Origin: Porticoccus sp033791605
GTDB lineage: Bacteria > Pseudomonadota > Gammaproteobacteria > Pseudomonadales > Porticoccaceae
Assembly: GCA_033791605.1 (NCBI GenBank)
Contig: JASJGJ010000060.1
Location: forward strand, 43,466 to 107,465
Reading direction: 5' to 3'
Length of the DNA: 64,000 nucleotides
Position numbers and translations under genes: made by a program. The notes beneath the pieces are model-generated. The model was not told where the DNA came from and ran no database searches. It saw only the letters and a list, made by a program, of their open reading frames with translations. Below are positions 9,067 to 16,503 of this stretch, in pieces (position 1 is the first letter of the stretch; each line of letters starts with the position of its first letter).

Positions 9067-9096
9067 GTGACATTAACAGTGGCTTTCAATGTCTAG
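9067..9096 (+). CDS. Nine-codon upstream reading frame overlapping TetR start
   Basis: AAGGAG (9055-9060) is followed 6 bp later by GTG 9067, which opens a frame encoding MTLTVAFNV and stops with TAG at 9094. This stop overlaps the ATG of the TetR gene (9089). The TetR ATG has no ribosome-binding site of its own, and its frame is closed by stops at 9065, 9068 and 9074, so the strong AAGGAG cannot serve an upstream TetR start. The inference is translational coupling by a leader peptide. Chance remains possible. Confidence 0.35.
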   Translation: MTLTVAFNV

Positions 9097-9760
9097 AACC
9101 GATGACAGTATGGATAGAATTCGCGAGAAGAAGAAACGTTTTCTTGCACGTGAGTTGCGTATTATCGATAAAGCCCTACAGCTATTAATTCGAGATGGTA
9201 TTGATAAGGTGACGGTCTCTGCCATCGCCAAAGAAGCTAGTGTCGGCAAAGGGACTGTCTATAAGCATTTTCTTACTAAAACTGAAATTTTGATGCGCAT
9301 TGTCCTCAATTATGAACAGAGCATTACTGAAAACCTTCGTCTTGGTATTGAAGCGACGCAAGCGGGTGATCCCGGTGCCGCAGCTCGTTCCTATTTTCAA
9401 GCTCGGCTATCTGATCCGGCTTTAGATCGCCTTGTGCAGCATTTGGAAGCGAAGTTAGAAGGGAGCGATGAGGTCGCTGAAAGTATGGCTGAATTGCATG
9501 CCTTGCGCCGTTCTAATATTGATGCCCTTAATAGCATGATAGCCAAGTTGATCGACAAAGGTATTCTTGAAGATGTGCCGCCGCATTATCAGTATCTGTC
9601 ATGTTGGGCTTTGGCTCAGGGTGCAGTGGAGGCGTATTTTAATGTGAGTTATGGGGCCGATGTTGAGGACAAAGACGATTTTCTTCAATTTATTGCCAAT
9701 ATTGGTATCACCATGGGTAATCGCGGCCAGTTACGCGATCATCCCGTCGTTTTAAAATAA
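9089..9760 (+). CDS. TetR/AcrR family transcriptional regulator
   Basis: DNA-binding repressor-type protein of 223 residues. The N-terminal helix-turn-helix is clear: ALQLLIRDGIDKVTVSAIAKEASVGKGTVYKHFLTKTEIL (about residues 29-68) with the characteristic GKGTVYKHF recognition helix. The C-terminal ligand-binding domain is not diagnostic. Start at ATG 9089 or possibly ATG 9110 (MDRIREKK); the frame is closed upstream. A DUF1285 gene follows after 14 bp, so the two probably form an operon, and the convergent ETF-quinone oxidoreductase lies beyond. Ligand and targets are unknown; the proximity to ETF genes makes a fatty-acid or acyl-CoA link conceivable but unproven. Confidence 0.88.
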   Translation: MSRTDDSMDRIREKKKRFLARELRIIDKALQLLIRDGIDKVTVSAIAKEASVGKGTVYKHFLTKTEILMRIVLNYEQSITENLRLGIEATQAGDPGAAARSYFQARLSDPALDRLVQHLEAKLEGSDEVAESMAELHALRRSNIDALNSMIAKLIDKGILEDVPPHYQYLSCWALAQGAVEAYFNVSYGADVEDKDDFLQFIANIGITMGNRGQLRDHPVVLK

Positions 9761-9774
9761 TTGGTATCGCTATC

Positions 9775-10332
9775 GTGATGGATTCACCGTACCAGTCACT
9801 GCTCAATACTATGACCAAACATCATAAGGCTATGGGTGAATATCTTCCCCCTGTAGGTCAATGGCATCCTGCCTTAAGTGGGCTTATGGATATACGTATC
9901 GCCGCTGATGGTACTTGGTATCACGAGGGTGACGCAATTCAGCGCCTCTCGCTGGTTAAGCTGTTTTCATCGATTCTCAAACGAGAGGGCGATGAGTATT
10001 TTTTAGTGACACCAATAGAGAAGTGGCAAATACGGGTAGATGAGGTGCCTTTTGTTGCTGTCATTCTTGAGGTTGTTGGAAAAGGCAGTTCAAACCAGGC
10101 ATTGGTATTTACCTGTATTACCGGCGACATCGCCATTGCAGGAAAAGATCATCCCATTAGAGTTGAGATTGATGCCGTGACAGGAGAGCCTTCTCCTTAC
10201 ATCTTGTTAAGAAGTAACCTTGAAGCAAAAATTTGTCGGTCGGCGTATTACCAATTAGCCGAGTTAGCCGTTCCCTCTGGTGAGGACGCCTATACGGTAT
10301 CCAGCCAGGGGGAGCAATTTCAATTTCAGTAG
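9775..10332 (+). CDS. DUF1285 domain protein
   Basis: Protein of unknown function, 185 residues, no signal peptide or membrane segment. The core DIRIAADGTWYHEGDAI...RLSLVKLFSSILKREGDEYFLVTPIEKWQIRVDEVPFVA is typical of DUF1285 as I recall it, a family of small proteins common in proteobacteria. Starts are GTG 9775 immediately followed by ATG 9778; the ATG is equally likely. It is 14 bp downstream of the TetR gene, probably co-transcribed. It ends 61 bp before the convergent ETF-quinone oxidoreductase. Confidence 0.8.
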   Translation: MMDSPYQSLLNTMTKHHKAMGEYLPPVGQWHPALSGLMDIRIAADGTWYHEGDAIQRLSLVKLFSSILKREGDEYFLVTPIEKWQIRVDEVPFVAVILEVVGKGSSNQALVFTCITGDIAIAGKDHPIRVEIDAVTGEPSPYILLRSNLEAKICRSAYYQLAELAVPSGEDAYTVSSQGEQFQFQ

Positions 10333-10393
10333 AACTAAATAGAAAAATAATTCAAGTGATAGATCAATAAAACTCTCTATCTATTTATATTTA

Positions 10394-12031
10394 TTACATA
10401 TTTGGATAACTTGGTCCGCCTGACCCTTCTGGTGCAACCCAAGTTATATTCTGAGTAGGGTCTTTAATATCACAGGTTTTACAATGTACACAATTCTGTG
10501 CATTGATCTGAAACTTTTTCGTTCCATTTTCACCTTCTATTACTTCATAAACTCCCGCTGGACAATAACGTTGTGCTGGTTCATCAAATAACGGCAGATT
10601 GTAATCTATAGGTACATCGGAATTCTTTAATACTAGATGACAGGGCTGATTTTCTTCATGATTTGTGTTGGATAGAAATACTGAGGAGAGCTTGTCAAAA
10701 CTCAGCTTGTTATCAGGTTTCGGATAATGAATGGGTTGGCATTCTATGGATGGCTTTAGCTTGCTATGGTCTGACTCTGGGTCTTTTAATGTCCAGGGCA
10801 ATTTGCCGTTGAACAGGTTTATATCGAGAAAAGCATAGGCTGAACCGAGGATGTTGCCCCATTTGTGTTGGGCGGGTCCAAAGTTGCGTTGGATGTGTAG
10901 TTCCTTGTAGGCCCAACTCGCTTTGTAAGCGTGAGTGTATTCAGTGAGTTCATCATGTTGACGTTGGTCGCTGACGGCTTTGGCTACAGATTCAGCCGCA
11001 ATCATGCCGGATTTCATGGCTGTGTGGATACCCTTAATTTTGGCAAAGTTTAGGGTTCCCGCATTGTCCCCAATCAAAAGCCCCCCCGCAAAGGTCATCT
11101 TGGGCTGTGATTGCAGACCACCTTTGACTAAAGCCCTTGCGCCATAAGAAATCCGTTCTCCTCCTTCAAGGTATTGGCGGATGACCGGATGATGTTTGTA
11201 ACGCTGAAATTCGTCAAAAGGGCTAAGGAATGTGTTGGAGTAGGAGAGATCAGCAATGAGGCCAACGGCTACCTGGTTATCTTCCATATGGTAGAGAAAC
11301 CCACCCCCTGAAGAATTACTCTCGTTTAAAGGCCATCCGGCGTTGTGTAATACTAAACCTGGTTGGTGCTTATCTGCGGGAATAGTCCAAAGTTCTTTTA
11401 TACCCAATCCGTAATGCTGTGGCTCGGAGGCACTATCGAGAGAAAATTTTTCAATGAGTTGCTTGCCTAGGTGGCCTCTACAGCCTTCCGAAAACAAGGT
11501 GTATTTTGCTCGTAGCTCCATACCTGGCATATAGGCGTCTTTGTGCTCACCATTTGTGCCGACACCCATATCACCAGTGATGATCCCGGTAACAGCACCA
11601 CCTTCACCGTAGAGAACACTTGCCGCAGCAAAACCGGGGAAAATCTCTACGCCTAAATTTTCTGCTTGTCCTGCTAGCCAGCGGCATAAGTTGCCTAAGC
11701 TGACAATGTAGTTGCCAGTGTTATGCATGGTTTTGGGTGCAAATAAGGCAGGAATTTTAATTCCTTTCTTTTCGGTGAAGACATAAATATTGTCATCTGT
11801 GACTGGGATATTGAGTGGTGCGCCTTGATCTTTCCAATCAGGGAATAATTCATTGAGTGCAGTAGGTTCTAATACAGCACCAGAGAGAATATGAGCACCT
11901 ACTTCTGAACCTTTTTCAACAACAACAACAGAGAGTTCAGCATTTAATTGCTTTAACCGACAAGCTGCAGATAGACCAGAAGGACCCGCTCCAACAATGA
12001 CGACATCGTAATCCATATATTCACGTTCCAC
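10394..12031 (-). CDS. Electron transfer flavoprotein-ubiquinone oxidoreductase
   Basis: Membrane-associated FAD / [4Fe-4S] enzyme that passes electrons from reduced ETF to ubiquinone, linking acyl-CoA and other flavin dehydrogenases to the respiratory chain. The 545-residue product starts with the FAD motif DVVIVGAGPSGLSAA (residues 9-23) and ends with the cluster-binding cysteines in CPAGVYEV...NCVHCKTCDIKDP. Full length matches the family. The start is GTG 12031, supported by AAGGAGA placed 5 bp before it; an ATG five codons later is a weaker choice. It faces away from etfBA across a 707-bp spacer, and the three genes together form the complete ETF branch. Confidence 0.96.
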   Translation of the reverse strand: MEREYMDYDVVIVGAGPSGLSAACRLKQLNAELSVVVVEKGSEVGAHILSGAVLEPTALNELFPDWKDQGAPLNIPVTDDNIYVFTEKKGIKIPALFAPKTMHNTGNYIVSLGNLCRWLAGQAENLGVEIFPGFAAASVLYGEGGAVTGIITGDMGVGTNGEHKDAYMPGMELRAKYTLFSEGCRGHLGKQLIEKFSLDSASEPQHYGLGIKELWTIPADKHQPGLVLHNAGWPLNESNSSGGGFLYHMEDNQVAVGLIADLSYSNTFLSPFDEFQRYKHHPVIRQYLEGGERISYGARALVKGGLQSQPKMTFAGGLLIGDNAGTLNFAKIKGIHTAMKSGMIAAESVAKAVSDQRQHDELTEYTHAYKASWAYKELHIQRNFGPAQHKWGNILGSAYAFLDINLFNGKLPWTLKDPESDHSKLKPSIECQPIHYPKPDNKLSFDKLSSVFLSNTNHEENQPCHLVLKNSDVPIDYNLPLFDEPAQRYCPAGVYEVIEGENGTKKFQINAQNCVHCKTCDIKDPTQNITWVAPEGSGGPSYPNM

Positions 12032-12548
12032 AGGAATCTCCTTTGTACTTCTTAAGTACGATTAATCTTTGGTTATTCTCTTGTTCACGGTGCCTGATGT
12101 CCACGGTTGTTGACCTGTTGGACGTTTAATAAAGTTGCCGGCCAAGATAGTTCAGTTAATACCCAGTTTTGAAGCGGTATAACGATATTGTCGCCGCTCC
12201 AACCGTATGTTATGAGTTTTTACACCACTCAAACGCTATCTGTTTAGTCGTTTTCTCTGCATGCTGTTTGATAAGCCTCAAAATTAGAAATGCAGAGATA
12301 TATCGATATCTGTAGAAATGCCATCGGGTGTAACAAGCTTTCCTTTGTCAATCCAACGCTGATAGCTGGTAATGAAGTTTCCTCTAGTCTTTGTAATGGA
12401 ATGGTTTTCTTTCATAAGTAAAGACATCAGATGGCCGAGAGGATTTTAGGGCTTCAATGTTTTTTTGCACATAAATTTCCTAGATACAATGCGCAATTCC
12501 TCAAAGTTCATTACAGTTTGTTAGGGGAGAGATTTTATCTTGTCTGCC

Positions 12549-12670
12549 TTAAGGGTGCCATGAAGATTTGGTGACTTATCGGTCAGAACCCGATAGTCAG
12601 TCTTAAAGAGAGATAAAATAGCCATTTTCTTGATTTGCCCCCTCTGTGACGGCATGATTAGCACCCTTAA
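12549..12670. repeat. Inverted repeat TTAAGGGTGC / GCACCCTTAA, 122-bp unit
   Basis: TTAAGGGTGC at 12549-12558 is repeated as its exact reverse complement at 12661-12670. The 102 bp between contain a hairpin. The right arm ends 68 bp before the etfB start. It could be a miniature inverted-repeat element, a structured leader or an operator pair. No target-site duplication is visible. Confidence 0.5.
12572..12599. repeat. Hairpin inside the etfB upstream repeat
   Basis: TGACTTATCGG (12572-12582) can pair with CCGATAGTCA (12590-12599): ten base pairs with one bulged T and a seven-base loop. No T-run follows, so it is not a classic terminator. Confidence 0.5.
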
Positions 12671-12738
12671 ATGAGGGGTTAGAGACGTTATTTTTTTAGT
12701 CCCTATCATGTTAACCGAACAAGTCCAAAGGGTATTCC

Positions 12739-13491
12739 ATGAAAGTACTTGTCGCTGTTAAACGCGTTGTTGATTACAACGTCAAGGTTCGGCCTAAGGC
12801 CGATGGTTCTGGTGTGGAGTTGAACAACTTAAAAATGTCGATCAACCCCTTTTGTGAGATAGCCGTGGAAGAAGCTGTTCGTCTCAAAGAAAAGGGGATA
12901 GCGACGGAAATTATTGTTGTTTCCATTGGCTCTCAGCAGGCACAGGAACAAATTCGTACATCGTTGGCTCTTGGTGCTGACAGAGGCATTCTGATAAAAA
13001 CAGATCAGGAGTTAGAACCATTGGCCATTGCTAAATGCCTCAAAGTCATTTGTGATCAGGAGAGCCCTGATGTTGTACTAATGGGTAAACAATCCATTGA
13101 TGGTGATAACAACCAAACCGGACAGATGCTAGGTGCACTAACAGGCTATCCTCAAGGGACATTTGCTTCGGAGCTCACTGTTGATGCAGGAAAAGCCAGT
13201 GTCACTCGTGAAATTGATGGTGGTTCACAGACAATTAGCCTTGTATTACCTGCTATTGTGACTACAGATCTGAGGCTCAATGAGCCACGCTATGCGTCAT
13301 TACCCAATATCATGAAAGCTAAGAAAAAGCCTATTGACGAGACAACGCCTGAGGCGCTGGGTGTGGATACAAGCCCGCGGGTCAGTATTTTAAAAGTTGA
13401 GCCACCTGCGACGCGAGCTGCCGGCATCAAAGTAGCAAGTGTTGATGAATTGCTGGATAAACTAAGAAACGAGGCGAAGGTTATCGGATGA
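12739..13491 (+). CDS. etfB: Electron transfer flavoprotein subunit beta
   Basis: Small subunit of the soluble FAD/AMP-containing ETF, which collects electrons from acyl-CoA dehydrogenases. The 250-residue product begins KVLVAVKRVVDYNVKVRPK and has the family signature region VEEAVRLKEKG and the AMP-binding VLMGKQSIDGDNNQTGQM stretch (around residue 114-131). The ATG overlaps nothing upstream and is preceded by AAAGGG. Its stop overlaps the etfA start by 4 bp (ATGA), a standard translational coupling. Partner genes are etfA immediately downstream and ETF-QO divergent upstream. Confidence 0.97.
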   Translation: MKVLVAVKRVVDYNVKVRPKADGSGVELNNLKMSINPFCEIAVEEAVRLKEKGIATEIIVVSIGSQQAQEQIRTSLALGADRGILIKTDQELEPLAIAKCLKVICDQESPDVVLMGKQSIDGDNNQTGQMLGALTGYPQGTFASELTVDAGKASVTREIDGGSQTISLVLPAIVTTDLRLNEPRYASLPNIMKAKKKPIDETTPEALGVDTSPRVSILKVEPPATRAAGIKVASVDELLDKLRNEAKVIG

Positions 13492-14417
13492 GTATTTTAG
13501 TCATTGCGGAACATGATAATAGTAGTTTAAAGGCAGCGACACTGAATGCTGTCACTGCGGCTCAAGCGATAGGTGGCGAGATTACTGTATTGGTTGCAGG
13601 GTCTGGATGTGGTGATGTTGCTACTGCCGCAGCAAAAATACTGGGTGTTAACAAGGTGCTTGTTGCTGACAACCCCGCCTATGAACATCGGTTAGCTGAA
13701 AATCTTGCGCCTCTGATAGCAGAATTGGTTTCTGGTTACTCACATGTTCTGGCTCCTGCCACAACCACAGGGAAGAATATTGTACCTCGTGCGGCTGCGT
13801 TGCTGGATGTACAACCAATATCAGACATTATGACGGTAGAAAGTGCGGATACGTTTAAGAGGCCTATTTATGCTGGTAACATTATCGCAACAGTGAAAAG
13901 TACTGATGCCATAAAGGTTATGACTGTGCGTACTACCGCATTTGATGCAGCTTCAGAAGAGGGTGGTTCAGCTAGTATTGAATCTATTGATAACGGACAT
14001 GATTCTGGAACCTCAACATTTGTTGGCGAAGAATTGGCTGTTTCTGAACGACCAGAATTGACCTCAGCCAAAATTGTTATTTCCGGAGGCCGAGGTATGG
14101 CTAGCAGTGAAAATTTTCAGCTGCTTGAGAAAGTGGCTGACAAATTAGGGGCCGCCATCGGAGCCTCACGTGCGGCTGTAGACGCAGGATTTGTTCCCAA
14201 TGATATGCAGGTTGGGCAAACCGGAAAAATTGTTGCCCCTGAGCTATATATTGCTGTGGGTATTTCTGGTGCTATTCAGCATTTAGCTGGGATGAAAGAC
14301 AGTAAAGTGATTGTTGCCATTAATAAAGATGAAGAAGCGCCTATTTTTCAGGTCGCAGATTATGGATTGGTGGCAGATTTGTTTGATGTGTTGCCAGAGG
14401 TGGAAACGAAGCTATAG
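13488..14417 (+). CDS. etfA: Electron transfer flavoprotein subunit alpha
   Basis: Large ETF subunit that binds FAD. The 309-residue product carries the conserved C-terminal FAD domain: VISGGRGMASSENFQLLEKVADKLGAAIGASRAAVDAGFVP, then QVGQTGKIVAPELYIAVGISGAIQHLAGM and the IFQVADYGLVADLFDVLPE ending. N-terminal sequence ILVIAEHDNSSLK is typical. Translation is coupled to etfB through an ATGA overlap. An intrinsic terminator follows 47 bp after the stop. Confidence 0.97.
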   Translation: MSILVIAEHDNSSLKAATLNAVTAAQAIGGEITVLVAGSGCGDVATAAAKILGVNKVLVADNPAYEHRLAENLAPLIAELVSGYSHVLAPATTTGKNIVPRAAALLDVQPISDIMTVESADTFKRPIYAGNIIATVKSTDAIKVMTVRTTAFDAASEEGGSASIESIDNGHDSGTSTFVGEELAVSERPELTSAKIVISGGRGMASSENFQLLEKVADKLGAAIGASRAAVDAGFVPNDMQVGQTGKIVAPELYIAVGISGAIQHLAGMKDSKVIVAINKDEEAPIFQVADYGLVADLFDVLPEVETKL

Positions 14418-14463
14418 GCTTTTTAGATAGAAGTCATTGACACCAAACCGCAATGTTTTCAAC

Positions 14464-14496
14464 AAAAAAACCGGCCTCAGTGGCTGGTTTTTTTTG
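14464..14496 (+). terminator. Rho-independent terminator after etfBA
   Basis: AAAAAACCGGCC - TCAG - TGGCTGGTTTTTTTT: an eight-base-pair stem with one mismatch, flanked by A and T runs. It ends etfBA on the plus strand and, with its A-run, could also act for the convergent sigma-factor cluster. Confidence 0.8.
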
Positions 14497-14535
14497 GATT
14501 AACGTTCAGTAACAGCCGGCATAGAATAGATCTAT

Positions 14536-14976
14536 TTAATGGTGGTCCTTATATTTTTCTTTGCGAGCTTTCTTTTTTTCTTCAGGACTCATTTTTCGCC
14601 ATTTTTCTTTTAGTTTTTCGCGTTCCTCGGGTGGCATATTGCGAAACCTTTCTCGTGCCTTGTGGATTCGTTCTTGCTCTTCTTTTGGTAGTGCATTAAA
14701 AGCATCACGACGTTGTTTTAATTTTTTCTGCTGCTCTGGTGATAGCTCTTCATAATGTTTATAGCCATGTTGTTTATGGTCCCGGTAGTGAGGCTCTCTC
14801 TCTTTATCAGCCATTTCCCAAGAAGGCTTGACGTCCTCCTTGATACTGTAGTGCCAGGGATGCATGTCTGCATGGGTAGGGATGACTTGTGAACGTTGAG
14901 CCATGGCAGTAGAGATAAAAAGCATCGGAAGGGTAAATAAGACCCCCCAGATAAAACCTTGATGACGAATATTCAT
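14536..14976 (-). CDS. Exported basic DUF3106-like protein
   Basis: Product of 146 residues with a signal peptide at the N-terminus (hydrophobic WGVLFTLPMLFISTAMAQ, probable cleavage after AMA near residue 26). The second half is strongly charged and built of short repeats on the theme SPEEKKKxR / LPKEEQERI / MPPEEREKLKEKW, which is the style of the DUF3106 family. It is last in a four-gene minus-strand cluster after the sigma factor and the membrane protein, 9 bp behind the latter's stop. Function is unknown; helical, charged periplasmic proteins of this type could bind metals or unfolded proteins, but nothing here proves it. Confidence 0.72.
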   Translation of the reverse strand: MNIRHQGFIWGVLFTLPMLFISTAMAQRSQVIPTHADMHPWHYSIKEDVKPSWEMADKEREPHYRDHKQHGYKHYEELSPEQQKKLKQRRDAFNALPKEEQERIHKARERFRNMPPEEREKLKEKWRKMSPEEKKKARKEKYKDHH

Positions 14977-14985
14977 GCTAAAACT

Positions 14986-15330
14986 CTAACCCTTTAAGTT
15001 GTTATCTTCACTGGCTAGCCAGTAGTAAAAGTCCATATCCTCATACAGATCGATGCCTTCACTGAGTAACATTTCATCATTTCCCATTGGGGTTATCTGG
15101 TTATCTTGTAGATTAGGAGATAAAACCAATACCAGTGCTACAACAGAGGCCAAGGCCATTCCTGTTACAGGCATGAAGAATCGGGCAGTTTGACGTTTAC
15201 CTGCTGACTTTAATGCTTGTGAACGAGCTTGCACTAAGTGTTGGGCGGTATCTGCGTCTAGCTCTCTTTCAGTGCTGCGTAAAACATCCTGTATTTGTTT
15301 TTCAAAGTCGTTTATACCTGATTTATTCAT
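14986..15330 (-). CDS. One-pass membrane protein, DUF3619-like, possible anti-sigma factor
   Basis: Product of 114 residues with a cytoplasmic N-terminal half (about 45 residues, helical), a single transmembrane helix at about residues 50-70 (FFMPVTGMALASVVALVLVL), and a short acidic outer part ending in LYEDMDFYYWLASED. Layout and tail resemble DUF3619 proteins. The start overlaps the sigma-factor stop by 8 bp, so the two are translationally coupled; this topology and position suggest a membrane anti-sigma factor, although it has no cysteine and therefore no zinc-binding anti-sigma motif. Function is inferred from context only. Confidence 0.72.
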   Translation of the reverse strand: MNKSGINDFEKQIQDVLRSTERELDADTAQHLVQARSQALKSAGKRQTARFFMPVTGMALASVVALVLVLSPNLQDNQITPMGNDEMLLSEGIDLYEDMDFYYWLASEDNNLKG

Positions 15331-15931
15331 ACCAATGCTCTCCTAGTGTCGCTCTCAGGCTGTGGGTCGCTCGGGAATAATGTGTTTTAACACTGCCTTC
15401 ACTACATTTCATGGCGATGGCAGTTTCTGCGGTGCTCATGCCTTCCCAGCATCTTAGTATAAAAGCCTGTTTCTGTCGGTCTGGTAAGGCTTTCAAGGCA
15501 GATTGCAGCACTGCGAGTTGTCGACCTGTTTCATGTTGCTGATGCGGAGAATAACTGTCTGGTCCCGGTACATTTTGAAGCGGATCTTCCTCTATTTCGG
15601 TGCCGTCATCCTTATCCCTAAATCGATTTAGCCAGCCTTTTACTCTGTTTTGAACATTGTGACGTCGATGTAAATCATTGATGCGGCTTTGTAGAATACG
15701 GTAAAACAGGGGGCGCCACTCCTCGGGACTTTTGCTGCTATAACGAGCTACCAGCTGAGTCATCGACTCTTGCACCACGTCTAGAGCATCTTCACGGTTA
15801 CCCAGTGAACTCATTGCAATCCTGAAGGCCCTGCGTTCAACCGTTATCAGGAAATTTTCAAGGGTTTGTAATTCCAGAGTCCCACTCCTTTTGGCGGTAC
15901 CTGTTACATTGCTGTAAACATTTGTCAGCAT
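15323..15931 (-). CDS. RNA polymerase sigma factor, ECF type
   Basis: Alternative sigma-70-family factor of 202 residues containing only regions 2 and 4. Region 2: AFRIAMSSLGNREDALDVVQESMTQLVARY...WRPLFYRILQSRINDLHRR (about residues 35-90). Region 4 with its helix-turn-helix: ALPDRQKQAFILRCWEGMSTAETAIAMKCSEGSVKTHYSRATHSLR near the C-terminus. A charged linker of about 45 residues separates them. AGGTGAG stands 8 bp before the ATG. It lies 17 bp behind the exported His/Tyr-rich gene and overlaps the membrane-protein gene, so all are probably one unit. The signal it responds to is unknown. Confidence 0.9.
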   Translation of the reverse strand: MLTNVYSNVTGTAKRSGTLELQTLENFLITVERRAFRIAMSSLGNREDALDVVQESMTQLVARYSSKSPEEWRPLFYRILQSRINDLHRRHNVQNRVKGWLNRFRDKDDGTEIEEDPLQNVPGPDSYSPHQQHETGRQLAVLQSALKALPDRQKQAFILRCWEGMSTAETAIAMKCSEGSVKTHYSRATHSLRATLGEHWYE

Positions 15932-15948
15932 GATTCGCTCACCTATTG

Positions 15949-16392
15949 TTAGCGATGTTCGTGTGAATGATACAACAATTCATTTATCAAAATTGTGCCA
16001 CCCAGTATTGTGAAGTAATCGTCTACAAAATGATTCTGCCTAGAATAGTGGTACGTATTCCTACCATATACATAAGGCTGATGATTGTAGCCATGCTTCT
16101 TGTATGAACGATGATATTTTTGATCGTAATACTTATTGGTACTGTAATTATGTTTGTTGTGCTCAGAATAACGTTTATGGGAAGAGTCGTTATGAGTATT
16201 ACGGTTAGAGTAGTATTTTTTGTTATTACCTTGGAAAGTTCGTTTATTGTGGTCAGCGTATCGATCAGACTGTCGACTGTTTTGGTAGGAGTCACGCTGA
16301 TTCCTGTCGCTGTGATGGTCTTTTGCTAGCGCGGGGGCAGCAATCGCCGCCATAGAGATAGCCAATAATCCAATAATAGTAAATTTTTGCAT
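15949..16392 (-). CDS. Exported His/Tyr/Asn/Lys-rich low-complexity protein
   Basis: I do not recognise this 147-residue protein. Residues 1-23 form a good signal peptide (MQKFTIIGLLAISMAAIAAPALA, cleavage before KDHH). The mature part up to about residue 115 is low complexity, made of H, N, K, Y, S, R and D with loose repeats such as DHNKR, EHNKHNY, and contains no cysteine; 15 histidines are scattered through it. The C-terminus switches to a more ordinary FVDDYFTILGGTILINELLYHSHEHR. Start at ATG 16392, 7 bp after GAGGG; a TTG two codons earlier is possible. It is first in the sigma-factor cluster, 17 bp before the sigma gene. A metal-binding or surface role is speculation. Confidence 0.7.
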   Translation of the reverse strand: MQKFTIIGLLAISMAAIAAPALAKDHHSDRNQRDSYQNSRQSDRYADHNKRTFQGNNKKYYSNRNTHNDSSHKRYSEHNKHNYSTNKYYDQKYHRSYKKHGYNHQPYVYGRNTYHYSRQNHFVDDYFTILGGTILINELLYHSHEHR

Positions 16393-16503
16393 AACCAAGC
16401 CCTCTGTTTCTGGACGATCTATGCTTATAAACGTTTGAAGATGCTAATGGTTGACGCTGACGATGTTATTCACGATGTGCCAGTAGGATTTTACCCTTTC
16501 AGG

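Larger units (their letters stand above)
12032..12738. other. Long spacer between ETF-QO and etfBA
   Basis: A 707-bp stretch with no convincing gene: the only open frame of note (12521-12709, minus strand) has no ribosome site and no recognisable product. It must hold the divergent promoters of the ETF-QO gene and etfBA. Its right part contains a 10-bp perfect inverted repeat enclosing a hairpin (listed separately). No tRNA or recognisable riboswitch fold was seen. Confidence 0.7.

Noticed and set aside
12521..12709. 62-codon minus-strand frame in the etf spacer
   Set aside because: No ribosome site and no recognisable domain; the inverted repeats there explain the DNA better.
16023..16295. 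Thr/Ile-rich frame in the His/Tyr-rich gene
   Set aside because: An alternate reading of the low-complexity codons (CAT/AAT/TAT shifted by one); no signal peptide or start site of its own.
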